Of a DNA stretch of 64,000 nt, positions 42,788 to 51,940 are shown in pieces. Each line of letters begins with the position of its first letter. Position 1 is the stretch's first letter. Origin of the DNA: Phycisphaerae bacterium (GTDB lineage Bacteria > Planctomycetota > Phycisphaerae > Sedimentisphaerales > Sedimentisphaeraceae); NCBI GenBank assembly GCA_027078365.1, contig JALWYQ010000031.1, positions 1 to 64,000 of the forward strand, written 5' to 3'. The notes below the pieces were generated by a model, which worked only from the letters and a program-made list of their open reading frames with translations, did not search any database and was not told where the DNA came from. The position numbers and the translations under genes were made by a program.

Positions 42788-45169
42788 ATGAGACTTTTAG
42801 ATATAGATGGATTTGACCCGTATAGCGAAAGCGCCCACGCGTTTGGTGGCGAGAGTGAACACGAGTATAAAATTCCAGATGTTATAAGCATTTTACCGAT
42901 TCGAAACGCCGTTGCGTTTCCGGGGACTGTTATGCCGCTTGCGATTGGTAGAGACCGTAGCAAGGCGTTGCTTGACGAACTCGATAATGATGAGGTAATC
43001 GGTTTAGTTGCGCAAAAGAATGCTGATATTGATAAGCCAGAGCCTAAGGATTTTTATAAGGTTGGTACAATTTCGTCGGTGCTTAAGATTATTCAGATGC
43101 CTCAGGGGTCTATGACGGTGATTGTTCATGGCTTGGTGAGATTTCGCATCGATAAGATAGTACAGACAGAGCCGTATATTAAGGCAAAGATTACGCCGCT
43201 TTACCCTAAAACTAGGATGACTAAGAAAATCAAGGCTTTGATGGTGAGCGTTCGTCAGGCGGCAAATCGAGTTATTGCGCTTAGCCCAAATGCGCCTGAA
43301 GAGGCGTCGATAATGCTTGAGAATCTTACAAGTCCGTTGGCTTTGGCAGATTTTATAGCGGCGACTTTGAATGTTCCTCTTAAAGAAAAGCAAGCATTTC
43401 TTGAGGAGTTTAATCCTGCAAAGTGTTTGCAGAAGGTTTCACTTGCGCTTGCTAGCCAGCTTGAGTTACTTGAGCTTAGTAATAAGATTCAAGGGCAGGT
43501 TAGAGAGTCTATCGATAAGACGCAGCGAGAATACTTTTTGCAGGAACAGCTAAAGGCTATTGAGACTGAGCTTGGCATGAATGATCGCAAGAGCGATGAG
43601 ATTCTCAAGATTAAGAAGATGATAGATAAGGCAAAGATGCCTCACGATGTTAAAGAAGAGGCGCTGCGCGAGCTTGATAGGCTTAGCAAAATCTCGCATT
43701 CTTCTCCAGAGTACAGCGTGATTAGAACGTATCTGGACTGGGTGTGTGAGTTGCCTTGGAGTATTAAAAGTGAAGACCTGCTAGATATCGCTGCGGCGGA
43801 GAAGATACTAAACGCAGACCACTACGGTTTGAAGAAGGTTAAGAAACGCATACTAGAGTTTCTTGCCGTTCGAAAACTAAATCCAAAGGGCAAAAGCCCT
43901 ATACTCTGCTTTGCAGGGCCTCCGGGGGTTGGAAAGACTAGCCTTGGAAAATCTATTGCAAGGGCGATGGGGCGTAAGTTTGTGCGTATCTCACTTGGCG
44001 GTATGCGCGATGAGGCAGATATTAGAGGCCACAGGCGTACGTATATTGGAGCGTTGCCAGGGCGGATTATGCAAGAGCTGCGCAAATGCAAGACGAACAA
44101 CCCTGTATTTATGCTTGATGAGCTTGATAAGATTGGTCAGGATTTCAGGGGCGATCCGGCGAGCGCTTTGCTTGAGGTGTTAGATCCTGAGCAAAATAAT
44201 ACCTTTACAGACCACTACCTCGATCAACCGTTCGATCTTTCGAATGTGATGTTTATTGGTACGGCAAACTACACGGAGAATATCCCAGAAGCCCTATACG
44301 ATAGAATGGAAGTTATCGAGCTAGCTGGATACACAGCGATTGAGAAGCTTAATATCGCAAAGAAATACCTCATTCCGCGTCAGCTAAAGGAGCATGGCTT
44401 GAAGAAGAGTCAGCTTACGATAAAGGATGAGTGTATTAATATGATTACAGAGAGCTACACTGCTGAGAGCGGTGTTAGGAATCTTGAGCGTGAGATTGCT
44501 GCTATCTGTAGGAGTGTTGCTACCGATATCGCTAGAGGCAAGAAACGCAAGGCGACTATTACAAAGTCTAGCCTACACAAACTGCTCGGGCCGGTTAAGT
44601 ATGAATCAGAAGTGGCAATGCGCAAGGGAAGTGCCGGCGTTGTTACTGGCCTTGCATGGACTCCATACGGAGGCGAGATTCTCTTTATCGAGACAATCTC
44701 GATGCAGGGTAAGGGAGAACTTACGCTTACAGGTCAGCTTGGTGATGTGATGCGTGAGAGTGCGCAGGCGGCTTTCTCGTTGATAAAGAGCAAGGCTCAT
44801 AAATACAAACTAGACGATAAGACATTCAAGGAATTCGACTATCATATTCACGTCCCAGCTGGTGCGATTCCAAAAGATGGGCCAAGTGCTGGTGTTGGAA
44901 TGTTTACTTCGCTTCTGTCTTTGATGCTCGGATTGAAGGTGCGTCCTGATGTTGCTATGACTGGCGAGATTACTCTCCAAGGGCTTGTGCTTCCTATCGG
45001 CGGGCTTAAAGAGAAAATCCTTGCTGCCAAACACGCTGGCATCAAGAAGGTGATACTGCCATACCGTAATAAGAAGGATATGGTAGAGGTTCCTGCTGAG
45101 GCAAAGAAGGGCATGGAGTTTGTTTTTGTCAAGAAGGTGGACGAGCTTCTCAAACACACAATCGCTTAG
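42788..45169 (+). CDS. lon: ATP-dependent protease Lon
   Basis: Soluble AAA+ protease that degrades misfolded and regulatory proteins. The N-terminal LON domain starts at VISILPIRNAVAFPGTVMPL. The ATPase has Walker A GPPGVGKTS and Walker B VFMLDELDKIG. The protease domain has the Ser-Lys dyad: Ser700 in KDGPSAGVGM and Lys743 in LKEKILAAKHAG, with the 43-residue spacing of E. coli Lon. Length 793 aa, normal. It opens a plus-strand series; the next gene follows 11 bp later. Confidence 0.97.
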   Translation: MRLLDIDGFDPYSESAHAFGGESEHEYKIPDVISILPIRNAVAFPGTVMPLAIGRDRSKALLDELDNDEVIGLVAQKNADIDKPEPKDFYKVGTISSVLKIIQMPQGSMTVIVHGLVRFRIDKIVQTEPYIKAKITPLYPKTRMTKKIKALMVSVRQAANRVIALSPNAPEEASIMLENLTSPLALADFIAATLNVPLKEKQAFLEEFNPAKCLQKVSLALASQLELLELSNKIQGQVRESIDKTQREYFLQEQLKAIETELGMNDRKSDEILKIKKMIDKAKMPHDVKEEALRELDRLSKISHSSPEYSVIRTYLDWVCELPWSIKSEDLLDIAAAEKILNADHYGLKKVKKRILEFLAVRKLNPKGKSPILCFAGPPGVGKTSLGKSIARAMGRKFVRISLGGMRDEADIRGHRRTYIGALPGRIMQELRKCKTNNPVFMLDELDKIGQDFRGDPASALLEVLDPEQNNTFTDHYLDQPFDLSNVMFIGTANYTENIPEALYDRMEVIELAGYTAIEKLNIAKKYLIPRQLKEHGLKKSQLTIKDECINMITESYTAESGVRNLEREIAAICRSVATDIARGKKRKATITKSSLHKLLGPVKYESEVAMRKGSAGVVTGLAWTPYGGEILFIETISMQGKGELTLTGQLGDVMRESAQAAFSLIKSKAHKYKLDDKTFKEFDYHIHVPAGAIPKDGPSAGVGMFTSLLSLMLGLKVRPDVAMTGEITLQGLVLPIGGLKEKILAAKHAGIKKVILPYRNKKDMVEVPAEAKKGMEFVFVKKVDELLKHTIA

Positions 45170-45180
45170 GAGAGCTGTAA

Positions 45181-45915
45181 GTGAGTGATCCACATATAGA
45201 TTCAATCTATTCTCAATATCGAGAGAGCATAGCTGATTTTGTGTTCGATGAGAATGTTGTCTCTGTTTTTGACGATATGATTCGCCGCTCTGTGCCTGGG
45301 TACGCTACTGTTATCGCGATGACTAAGGTGTTCGCGCAGCACTATTCACAGCCAGATAGCAACTGCTACGATCTTGGCTCTTCGCTCGGCGCAAGCACCG
45401 TTGCGATGCGCAGAGGGATAGATAAGCCAAACTGCAAGATTATCGCTGTCGATAATTCTGAGGCTATGGTTGCAAGATGTAAGGAAATCGTAGCTTCTGA
45501 GGTTAGCGATGTTGCGGTTGATGTTGTTCTTGCAGATATTGGGGATATAGAGATTCAGCGGGCGTCCGTTGTGGTTATGAACTATACGCTGCAGTTCTTC
45601 AAGCCTGAGAATAGATTCTCTCTTCTTAAGCGCATCTACGACGGTATGCTTGATGGAGGGGCGATTTTACTCTCGGAGAAGGTAGTCTTTGATGATGCCA
45701 AGGAGCAGGATTTTCAATTTAATATGCATTTAGACTTTAAACGTCTAAACGGATACAGCGAAACTGAGATTGCCCAGAAACGCAAGTCTCTGGATAATGT
45801 GCTTATCAGCGATTCTATAAAGACACATTTCGAGAGGCTCGAATCGGTTGGCTTTAAGAATGTTTATCTGTGGTTCCAATGTTTCAATTTTGTTTCGATA
45901 GTGGCGTTTAAGTGA
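45181..45915 (+). CDS. cmoA: Carboxy-S-adenosyl-L-methionine synthase
   Basis: Converts SAM and prephenate to carboxy-SAM. 244 aa with the SAM-binding loop YDLGSSLGASTVAM and the family block VVVMNYTLQF, plus GAILLSEKVVF and the MHLDFKRLNGYSETEI segment typical of CmoA. The start is GTG with AGGAG 8 nt upstream, and the gene lies 11 bp after lon. The product is used by CmoB, encoded next, in the cmo5U34 wobble-base pathway. Confidence 0.95.
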   Translation: MSDPHIDSIYSQYRESIADFVFDENVVSVFDDMIRRSVPGYATVIAMTKVFAQHYSQPDSNCYDLGSSLGASTVAMRRGIDKPNCKIIAVDNSEAMVARCKEIVASEVSDVAVDVVLADIGDIEIQRASVVVMNYTLQFFKPENRFSLLKRIYDGMLDGGAILLSEKVVFDDAKEQDFQFNMHLDFKRLNGYSETEIAQKRKSLDNVLISDSIKTHFERLESVGFKNVYLWFQCFNFVSIVAFK

Positions 45916-45939
45916 TTATTTTTGTGAGTCGCAGATAAC

Positions 45940-46911
45940 ATGCTGGATTTTTCAACGTACCTAACATTTCTAAATAGCAATGGGCTCTCCGAATTTGCTG
46001 GTGCGATTACGCCTGTACTTGAGAATGCCCTGCGCGAGCTTAATAATGGCGATCTTGCTAAATGGGAAAACGCCTGCGCGAGTTTGCCAGAGATAGAAAC
46101 TTCGGCTATTGATTTAGCAGCTCCTGCCGTTTCTGCTGAGGCTGCGGCGCCTCTGGGCCAAGAGACTCTTAACTCGCTTAGAGAAAACCTAATGCAGCTT
46201 CACCCTTGGCGCAAAGGGCCATTTAATCTCTTCTCACTGCATATAGACACAGAATGGCGCAGTGATTGGAAATGGGATAGGTTAAAAAACGCCATAACAC
46301 CGCTAAAAGGGCGGCGGGTTTTGGATGTTGGCTGCGGCAATGGGTATCACTGTTTTAGAATGGCCGCCTCTGGTGCGCGGGCGGTGGTTGGGATTGATCC
46401 TTTCTTGCTCTATGTTATGCAATTTTTAGCTGTGAATAAATATTTTAAATGCCAAAGCGCTGCCGTTTTGCCTTTGGGGATTGACGACTTGCCAAAGAAT
46501 TTGCCAGCATTCGATAGCGTTTTTTCTATGGGAGTTTTGTATCACAGAAAAGACCCACTTGAGCATCTTGAGCATCTGCGCTCGCTTTTGGTAGATGGCG
46601 GGGAGCTCGTGCTTGAAACGATTATAGTTGAAGATGAGTTTGGCGATATTCTAGAGCCCAAGGGTAGATACGCCAAGATGCGCAATGTCTGGAAGATTCC
46701 TTCCCCAACAACCTGCATGCGCTGGCTAAGAGAGGTTGGCTTTAGAGATATTCGGGTTGTGGATATTAGCAAAACTTCTCTCGATGAACAGCGCAGCAGC
46801 GAATGGATGACGTTTGAGTCGCTTGGCGATTTTCTTGACAAAGACGATATCTCGCTAACTGTCGAGGGGTATCCCGCTCCAATAAGGGCGGTGTTTGTGG
46901 CGACTAAGTAA
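45940..46911 (+). CDS. cmoB: tRNA U34 carboxymethyltransferase
   Basis: Transfers the carboxymethyl group from carboxy-SAM to 5-hydroxyuridine at tRNA position 34. 323 aa. Marks are LHPWRKGPFNLFSLHIDTEW, RSDWKWDRL, the SAM loop VLDVGCGNGYHCFRM and GVLYHRKDPLEHLE. All are typical of CmoB. It lies 24 bp after cmoA, so the pair forms a functional unit. No clear Shine-Dalgarno is seen, so translation may depend on coupling. Confidence 0.95.
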   Translation: MLDFSTYLTFLNSNGLSEFAGAITPVLENALRELNNGDLAKWENACASLPEIETSAIDLAAPAVSAEAAAPLGQETLNSLRENLMQLHPWRKGPFNLFSLHIDTEWRSDWKWDRLKNAITPLKGRRVLDVGCGNGYHCFRMAASGARAVVGIDPFLLYVMQFLAVNKYFKCQSAAVLPLGIDDLPKNLPAFDSVFSMGVLYHRKDPLEHLEHLRSLLVDGGELVLETIIVEDEFGDILEPKGRYAKMRNVWKIPSPTTCMRWLREVGFRDIRVVDISKTSLDEQRSSEWMTFESLGDFLDKDDISLTVEGYPAPIRAVFVATK

Positions 46912-46959
46912 AAAGGGAACCTTAAGTTAGTGGCATGAGTATTTATTACGGAGTGTGTT

Positions 46960-48003
46960 ATGGCTGAGATGCTTAAATTATTCTACTATGCAGCGCAATC
47001 AATCGGGGCTATTCTTCTAGCTGCTATGGCTGGTGCGATGATTGTGCGTTACAAGCTAATCAAGGCCGAATCACTCGAAATGCTCAGTCGGTTGGCTTTT
47101 TATCTAACTCTGCCATGTTTGCTTTTTGTGAAGGTTTCTGCGTCTGTGCATGCAAGCCAAATCGGCGAGCTTTGGATTTTTCCTGCGACCTGCGTCGTGT
47201 ATATTGGATCTGGGCTTGTTGTCGGCAAGCTTATGGTTAAGCTATTTCGACCAAAGCCGGAGATGGCTGCGGCTGTGATTACGACGGTAACGTTTAGTAA
47301 TGCTGGGTATATACCGATTCCGCTTTTGACGGCTGTTGTTTACATCTTTCCAATATTCGCTTCGACAAGAAATCAAGCGGCTAGCGATGTTATCAGTTTA
47401 ATCTCGATGTTTTTGCTTGGCTTCTCGCCGCTACTTTGGACGATTGGATTTCCTTTGATTTCTGGTGTTAAAGCTCGTGAGTTTAAGCTCAAAAATCTAG
47501 TTCCGCCTCCAGTGATAGCGATTCTCTGTGGGCTTATTGTTGGGTTAATTCCTCCATTGAAGCATCAAATAGTGGATTCTGGCGGAATCTTGAACGGGGC
47601 GTATCGGGCGGCGGCAATTCTAGCGGAGGCTACAATACCATGCGCACTATTAATTCTCGGCGGAAGGCTCTCGAACGGGCCGCCAAAAGCCGCTGTGAAC
47701 AAGCGAACGATTTTCGCTGTTATTCTAGCCAAGCTGATAGTCTTTCCAATCCTTGCAATTTTCTATGCTGGATTTTTACTCAAGATGCACTTGATACCAG
47801 CCTCGCTTTTATTTGTTTTGATTCTGGTTGTAGAGGCTGGCTCGCCGCCTGCGAATAATCTGGTGGTGATGGCGTCTTTGGCAAATCGAAAGATACAGGA
47901 TGGGCTTGTTTCAATTTTGTTTTGGTGCTATCTTGCGGCTATACCAACGTTAACGATATTCATTACGCTTACGATTTATTTGTTTAAGCGATTTTACGGC
48001 TGA
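46960..48003 (+). CDS. AEC-family (auxin efflux carrier) transporter
   Basis: 347-aa membrane protein with about ten transmembrane segments. The N-terminal half includes RLAFYLTLPCLLFVKVSAS and TVTFSNAGYIPIPLL. The latter is the conserved N-(A/S)-G-(Y/N)-P-type motif of the family. The C-terminal half has ATIPCALLILGGRLS. Family members export organic acids or other anions; the substrate here is unknown. GGAG lies about 7 nt before the ATG. Confidence 0.88.
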   Translation: MAEMLKLFYYAAQSIGAILLAAMAGAMIVRYKLIKAESLEMLSRLAFYLTLPCLLFVKVSASVHASQIGELWIFPATCVVYIGSGLVVGKLMVKLFRPKPEMAAAVITTVTFSNAGYIPIPLLTAVVYIFPIFASTRNQAASDVISLISMFLLGFSPLLWTIGFPLISGVKAREFKLKNLVPPPVIAILCGLIVGLIPPLKHQIVDSGGILNGAYRAAAILAEATIPCALLILGGRLSNGPPKAAVNKRTIFAVILAKLIVFPILAIFYAGFLLKMHLIPASLLFVLILVVEAGSPPANNLVVMASLANRKIQDGLVSILFWCYLAAIPTLTIFITLTIYLFKRFYG

Positions 48004-48068
48004 TTAAGTTGTTTAACGGCTGAGCCGATTTATAGTGGTTAAGAATCCTTAAAAGATGGGAGTTTATA

Positions 48069-48986
48069 ATGAGAGTTTTAGTAACAGGCGGCGCAGGATT
48101 TATTGGTTCGCATATAGTTGAATATTTTCAAGGCAAGGCAGACGTTAGAGTCTTGGATAATCTGCGCAGCGGGTTTAAGAAGAATATAGAAGCGTTTGAT
48201 GTTGAGTTTATCGAAGGCTCAATTACCGATAGAGATGCGGTTGCGCAGGCGGTTAAGGATGTGGATTACATTTTTCACCTTGCTGCAATGATTAGCGTTC
48301 CAGAGAGTATGGAAAAGCTTAGCGAGTGCGTTGAGATAAATGCCCAAGGCATTCTTAACGTTTTGGAGGCGGCTAAAGATGCAGGCGTTAAAAAACTCTG
48401 CCACAGCTCAAGCGCCGCAATCTATGGCGATAACCCAACCGTTCCAAAGCTCGAATCTATGCTACCAGAGCCAAAGAGCCCATACGCTGTTACTAAGCTT
48501 GACGGCGAGTATTACTGCAAGATGTTTGCCGATGAGGGCTGGCTAAATACTGCCTGTATGAGATATTTCAATGTTTTTGGCCCGCGCCAAGATCCGAAGA
48601 GTCAGTATGCGGCGGCAGTACCGATTTTTATTGATAAGGCTGTTAAGGGTGAGACTATCACAATCTTCGGTGATGGCGAACAGACTAGAGATTTTATCTA
48701 CGTTAAAGATATTGTTGCAGCGAACGTTTTTCTTGCGACTAATGAGAGCTTTAGCGATGTGTATAACGTTGCGTATGGCAATAGCATTACAATCACCGCT
48801 CTCGCCGAGAAAATTATAAAGCTAACAAATTCAAGCTCAAAGATTGAGTATGCTCCAGTCCGCGCAGGCGATGTGAAGCATAGCCGCGCTTCGGTTGATA
48901 AGCTAAAATCTACTGGGTTTAGCCCAACATCAGATTTCGATTCAGGGCTTGCGGCTACGATTGAGTATTTCAAAGGGCTGAGTTAG
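48069..48986 (+). CDS. NAD-dependent sugar-nucleotide epimerase/dehydratase
   Basis: Extended short-chain dehydrogenase of 305 aa. The NAD loop is VTGGAGFIGSH (5-15), the catalytic residues are Ser114/115 in HSSSAAIYG and Tyr139-x3-Lys143 in YAVTK. RYFNVFGPRQDP and FGDGEQTRDFIYVKDI are shared with UDP-glucose and UDP-GlcNAc 4-epimerases of the GalE/WbpP group. The exact substrate cannot be told from sequence. GGGAG precedes the ATG. It stands between a transporter and a secreted propeller gene, with no other polysaccharide genes nearby. Confidence 0.9.
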   Translation: MRVLVTGGAGFIGSHIVEYFQGKADVRVLDNLRSGFKKNIEAFDVEFIEGSITDRDAVAQAVKDVDYIFHLAAMISVPESMEKLSECVEINAQGILNVLEAAKDAGVKKLCHSSSAAIYGDNPTVPKLESMLPEPKSPYAVTKLDGEYYCKMFADEGWLNTACMRYFNVFGPRQDPKSQYAAAVPIFIDKAVKGETITIFGDGEQTRDFIYVKDIVAANVFLATNESFSDVYNVAYGNSITITALAEKIIKLTNSSSKIEYAPVRAGDVKHSRASVDKLKSTGFSPTSDFDSGLAATIEYFKGLS

Positions 48987-49265
48987 TTGTTAGTGATTGG
49001 GTATTAGTGATTAGTGTTTCTAGAGTTAATTAACGTTTATACACTTATCGCAAGTAAACCCGATATAGATAGCAACGGAGATAGCCGTTTTTAATGCATT
49101 TCATATCTTCCGAGACGAACTCCATTTAGAGCTAAAACTCTAACGGGGTAAGCGCAGACAAAGCGGAATAGAGGGGCTTGTTTTATTTTAACAGCAAATG
49201 CTCTTGAGCCTAGATTTATTTGGACAATCCTATGGTAATCCCGCATAATAGTAGCGTTTTGAAAC
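48987..49265. other. Intergenic region with decayed R2/R3 repeat traces and a promoter
   Basis: TTAGTGATTGGGTATTAGTG and CGCAAGTAAACCCGATATAG recall R2. AAAACTCTAACGGGG recalls the sequence near 24080. TTGGAC (49220-49225) with CATAAT 18 bp on could be the promoter of the next gene. Confidence 0.45.
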
Positions 49266-49289
49266 TTGCTCTATTATACGGAGGTTGCT

Positions 49290-50549
49290 ATGAAGAAAAT
49301 CCTAGCTGTGGCGATATTATCATTTTTGATTTTACAGGCAAGTGTTTCGGTTGTCTTGGGCAATGATACACAAAAAATAAGCCGTCAAAACAAGAACAGA
49401 CTTGTTCCTACCAAAGTGCCTAAAATAAAGAAGCCGGGTTATCTTAAGCCGTACATTGATGAAACGTTTGGCACGAAGATTACTAGAATCACAGATAAGA
49501 AAGTCTTCAACGAATATGGCAAAGTTTGCGGCTATCGCAATTATCATCCCGTTCATCAGTATCCCAAGAATCAATCTTTCAATGCTGATGAGACATACAT
49601 AAGAATAGACAACACTCTAATAGATGCACATACGTTTAGAATTGTTAAAGATATTAGGTCTCACGTCTGGGAGCGCAAATGGTCTAGTCTTAATCCAAAT
49701 ATTATCTTTGGAATGCAAAAGTATAGCGATAGGTTTAGCTTTGTTAAGCAGGATATTTCTGGTGATTATAGTGTGGTTGAGCTAACCTCGTTTCCGCTTT
49801 CTGTTTACGATGAGGCGCATATCGGGCCGTGGGAGGGCAATATCGATATGAACGATAGGTATGTTGTTTTCTCGCTAAGAAAGAAGAACAAGAATTATCT
49901 CACCGCCGTTGTTTATGATATCCAGAAAGATTCTATTGTTAGCCAAAAGGATTTTAAAAATATCGCATGGAGAGACCAAGCTACTAATGAGCAGATTCTT
50001 GATTGGATTAGCGTTTCTCCGCTTGGTGATTATATCTTGATTAACTGGAGAGACGACCCTGAAAATAAAAGCTCACCGTTTCGTTCGTCTGTCTATGAAT
50101 ACGATTTAAAGCTTAATTTCATTAGAAAGCTAGCCAACCAAGGTTGTCATGGGGATATGGCTCTTGACGCTGATGGCAGGGAAGTTTATGTGCAGTTTGA
50201 GTATGGTAGTAGCAGAGGAATTTGGTCGTACAGACTTGACGATGGACGCAGACTCAGGCTTTTGCCAGATAAGTATAACGGCGGGCATATCTCTGGTAGG
50301 GCGTTCAAGAGAAAAGGCTGGTGCTACGTGGGAACAAACGCAAAAAACTACAGTGAGATATTCGCCCTCAAACTAGATGGTAGCCAAACAGTTGAGCATT
50401 TTGGCCATACCCATAAGAGCTACAATGTCTCCGCGTACGCCTCTCCAAACCACGACGGAAGCAAGGTGCTATTCAAGAGCGATTTCGCTACCGGAGGCGA
50501 GCAGGATACTTACATCGCACAGAGACAACCGCAGAAACACGCAAATTAA
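49290..50549 (+). CDS. Secreted beta-propeller-like protein
   Basis: 419 aa with a signal peptide (ILAVAILSFLILQASVSVVLG). The mature part has repeated blade-like units, such as DETYIRIDNTLIDAHTFRIV, SPLGDYILINWRDD, DADGREVYVQFEYG and ASPNHDGSKVLFKSDFATGG. These are TolB/WD40-like in rhythm and resemble propellers linked to oligogalacturonate lyases, though no catalytic residues are assigned. GGAGGTTGCT places the start at 49290 rather than the upstream in-frame codon at 49266. Role unknown, possibly polysaccharide handling outside the cell. Confidence 0.75.
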   Translation: MKKILAVAILSFLILQASVSVVLGNDTQKISRQNKNRLVPTKVPKIKKPGYLKPYIDETFGTKITRITDKKVFNEYGKVCGYRNYHPVHQYPKNQSFNADETYIRIDNTLIDAHTFRIVKDIRSHVWERKWSSLNPNIIFGMQKYSDRFSFVKQDISGDYSVVELTSFPLSVYDEAHIGPWEGNIDMNDRYVVFSLRKKNKNYLTAVVYDIQKDSIVSQKDFKNIAWRDQATNEQILDWISVSPLGDYILINWRDDPENKSSPFRSSVYEYDLKLNFIRKLANQGCHGDMALDADGREVYVQFEYGSSRGIWSYRLDDGRRLRLLPDKYNGGHISGRAFKRKGWCYVGTNAKNYSEIFALKLDGSQTVEHFGHTHKSYNVSAYASPNHDGSKVLFKSDFATGGEQDTYIAQRQPQKHAN

Positions 50550-50589
50550 TGCAGATAAATGAAATTGTTTGGGCTCTGCCTTGCGGAGA

Positions 50590-50700
50590 GCCCAAATTGA
50601 TTCGTTTGTGTTGAGATGTTTGTGATCTCAAATTTTAGTTGGCAGTTGCACTCTGCAATAGAAAGGTTTTGCGGAGCTGGGGCTCCGCGCTCCCAGGAAC
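50590..50700 (+). repeat. Dispersed repeat R2, partial copy
   Basis: GAGATGTTTGTGATCTCAAA and the hairpin GCGGAGCTGGGGCTCCGC with GCTCCCAGGA match the right half of the R2 copies at 38 and 39 kb. Confidence 0.75.
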
Positions 50701-50759
50701 TGCCGCTTTTATAATTTCATTGCCTTCATGCTTTGTGTTGTAAGTAAGCAATTTAAGGC

Positions 50760-51419
50760 TTATCTTCTCTTTAGTCTCATGCCTGCTAGAGCTGCGCCGA
50801 GTATTAATATTGAGGTTGGCTCTGGGATTGATACGGTGATATTGTCTATTCCCCATGATTCGTCGCCTATTGGCTGAAGATTGCTTGCTGAGAAGGTTAG
50901 GTCTAGGTAGTCTGCGGTGTGGTCGAATGTGTAGCTAAGTTCGTAAACGCTATTTCCGTAGAACCCAACATTGTTGTATTCTGCAGCTCCAGTACGATAC
51001 GGATAATTCGATCCGTCTGAATAATCGTCTGGGTAAGATTGAGGGTGAGTGCTGACATTGCTAAAGGTTGTATCAAGCAGAGTTATTCCGTTTTGGGTTA
51101 ATTTCCAGTGGTCTGGGCCTGGTGAGCTATTTCCATCCCATGAGTTGTTTATGTATAACTCGAATGATACTGAGACTTGGTCGTGTGGTGCAGCGGTGTT
51201 TAAGCTTAGAGTTACTGCTTGATTTCCAAATCTTCCCAAACCTGTGCTGTTGCCGTGGGTGGCGAACGTTGGGGTTGTGTATGTATTGCTTGCCGACCAT
51301 TCAGCGCCAACCCCGCTTTCGAAATCCTCGAAGTACGAAACCACTGCCGCTTGAGAAGTGCTTGATGCCACGGCAATTACTGTGATTGCGGCTAAGATTG
51401 CCAAAGTTTTCCCATTCAT
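50760..51419 (-). CDS. PEP-CTERM exported protein
   Basis: 219 aa with a signal peptide (residues 1-24) and a C-terminal sorting signal IPEPTSILILGAALAGMRLK ending in two arginines. This is the PEP motif, transmembrane helix and basic tail read by exosortase and then released or anchored. The body is a beta-sandwich-like domain (YFEDFESGVGAEWSAS, SVSFELYINNSWDGN), possibly ligand-binding. AGGAGAG lies before the ATG. No exosortase or polysaccharide genes are in the window. Confidence 0.9.
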   Translation of the reverse strand: MNGKTLAILAAITVIAVASSTSQAAVVSYFEDFESGVGAEWSASNTYTTPTFATHGNSTGLGRFGNQAVTLSLNTAAPHDQVSVSFELYINNSWDGNSSPGPDHWKLTQNGITLLDTTFSNVSTHPQSYPDDYSDGSNYPYRTGAAEYNNVGFYGNSVYELSYTFDHTADYLDLTFSASNLQPIGDESWGIDNITVSIPEPTSILILGAALAGMRLKRR

Positions 51420-51435
51420 TTTTCTCTCCTTTTGG

Positions 51436-51940
51436 ATGCGCTAGGAATAACCCTACTCTGCTAAACCTAGCTGTTGATGTGATTATTAGCATACCTTTTG
51501 TATTGTAGCCGAAGAGTCCTATAAAACAAGCGGTAAGGGCGTCTTGTTGCTGCTTAATCAATGAAATGAGTATTAACCGAACGCTTGATGGCTTCAAAGA
51601 TTCTCTCACAAATCGCTACTGAGAGTAAGAGCCGGCAAGTGGTTTTGGGTGGCAGGTAGTTTAACCGGCAATAAAAAGTCGCACGGCTCTTTGCGCATCG
51701 CTAGTTTTTGGCCGTATTTTCAAAATAAAGAATTGATTATCTTGAAATTGATTTCAGGAAATTTGCTTGCCTGCGCACCTACAAATCAACCTTACTTTAC
51801 GAATGAAATTAGAGTGCAATTATTTAGTGTTTTTTGCTGGTATTATACGGACTATCTTTGTAGTATCTTACTAATTTATTTGGGCTATAGTGATAGCTGG
51901 TATTAGAGTGATTGCACAAACCTTAAAATGAGGACGGATC
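51436..51940. other. Intergenic region upstream of carB
   Basis: About 505 bp. An 85-codon frame at 51649-51906 has no ribosome-binding site or known motif and is not accepted. A PyrR-type or other pyrimidine leader was looked for but not recognised. GAGGA before the carB GTG is clear. Confidence 0.45.

Noticed and set aside
51649-51906. 85-codon frame upstream of carB
   Set aside because: No ribosome-binding site and no similarity that I recognise; kept as intergenic.
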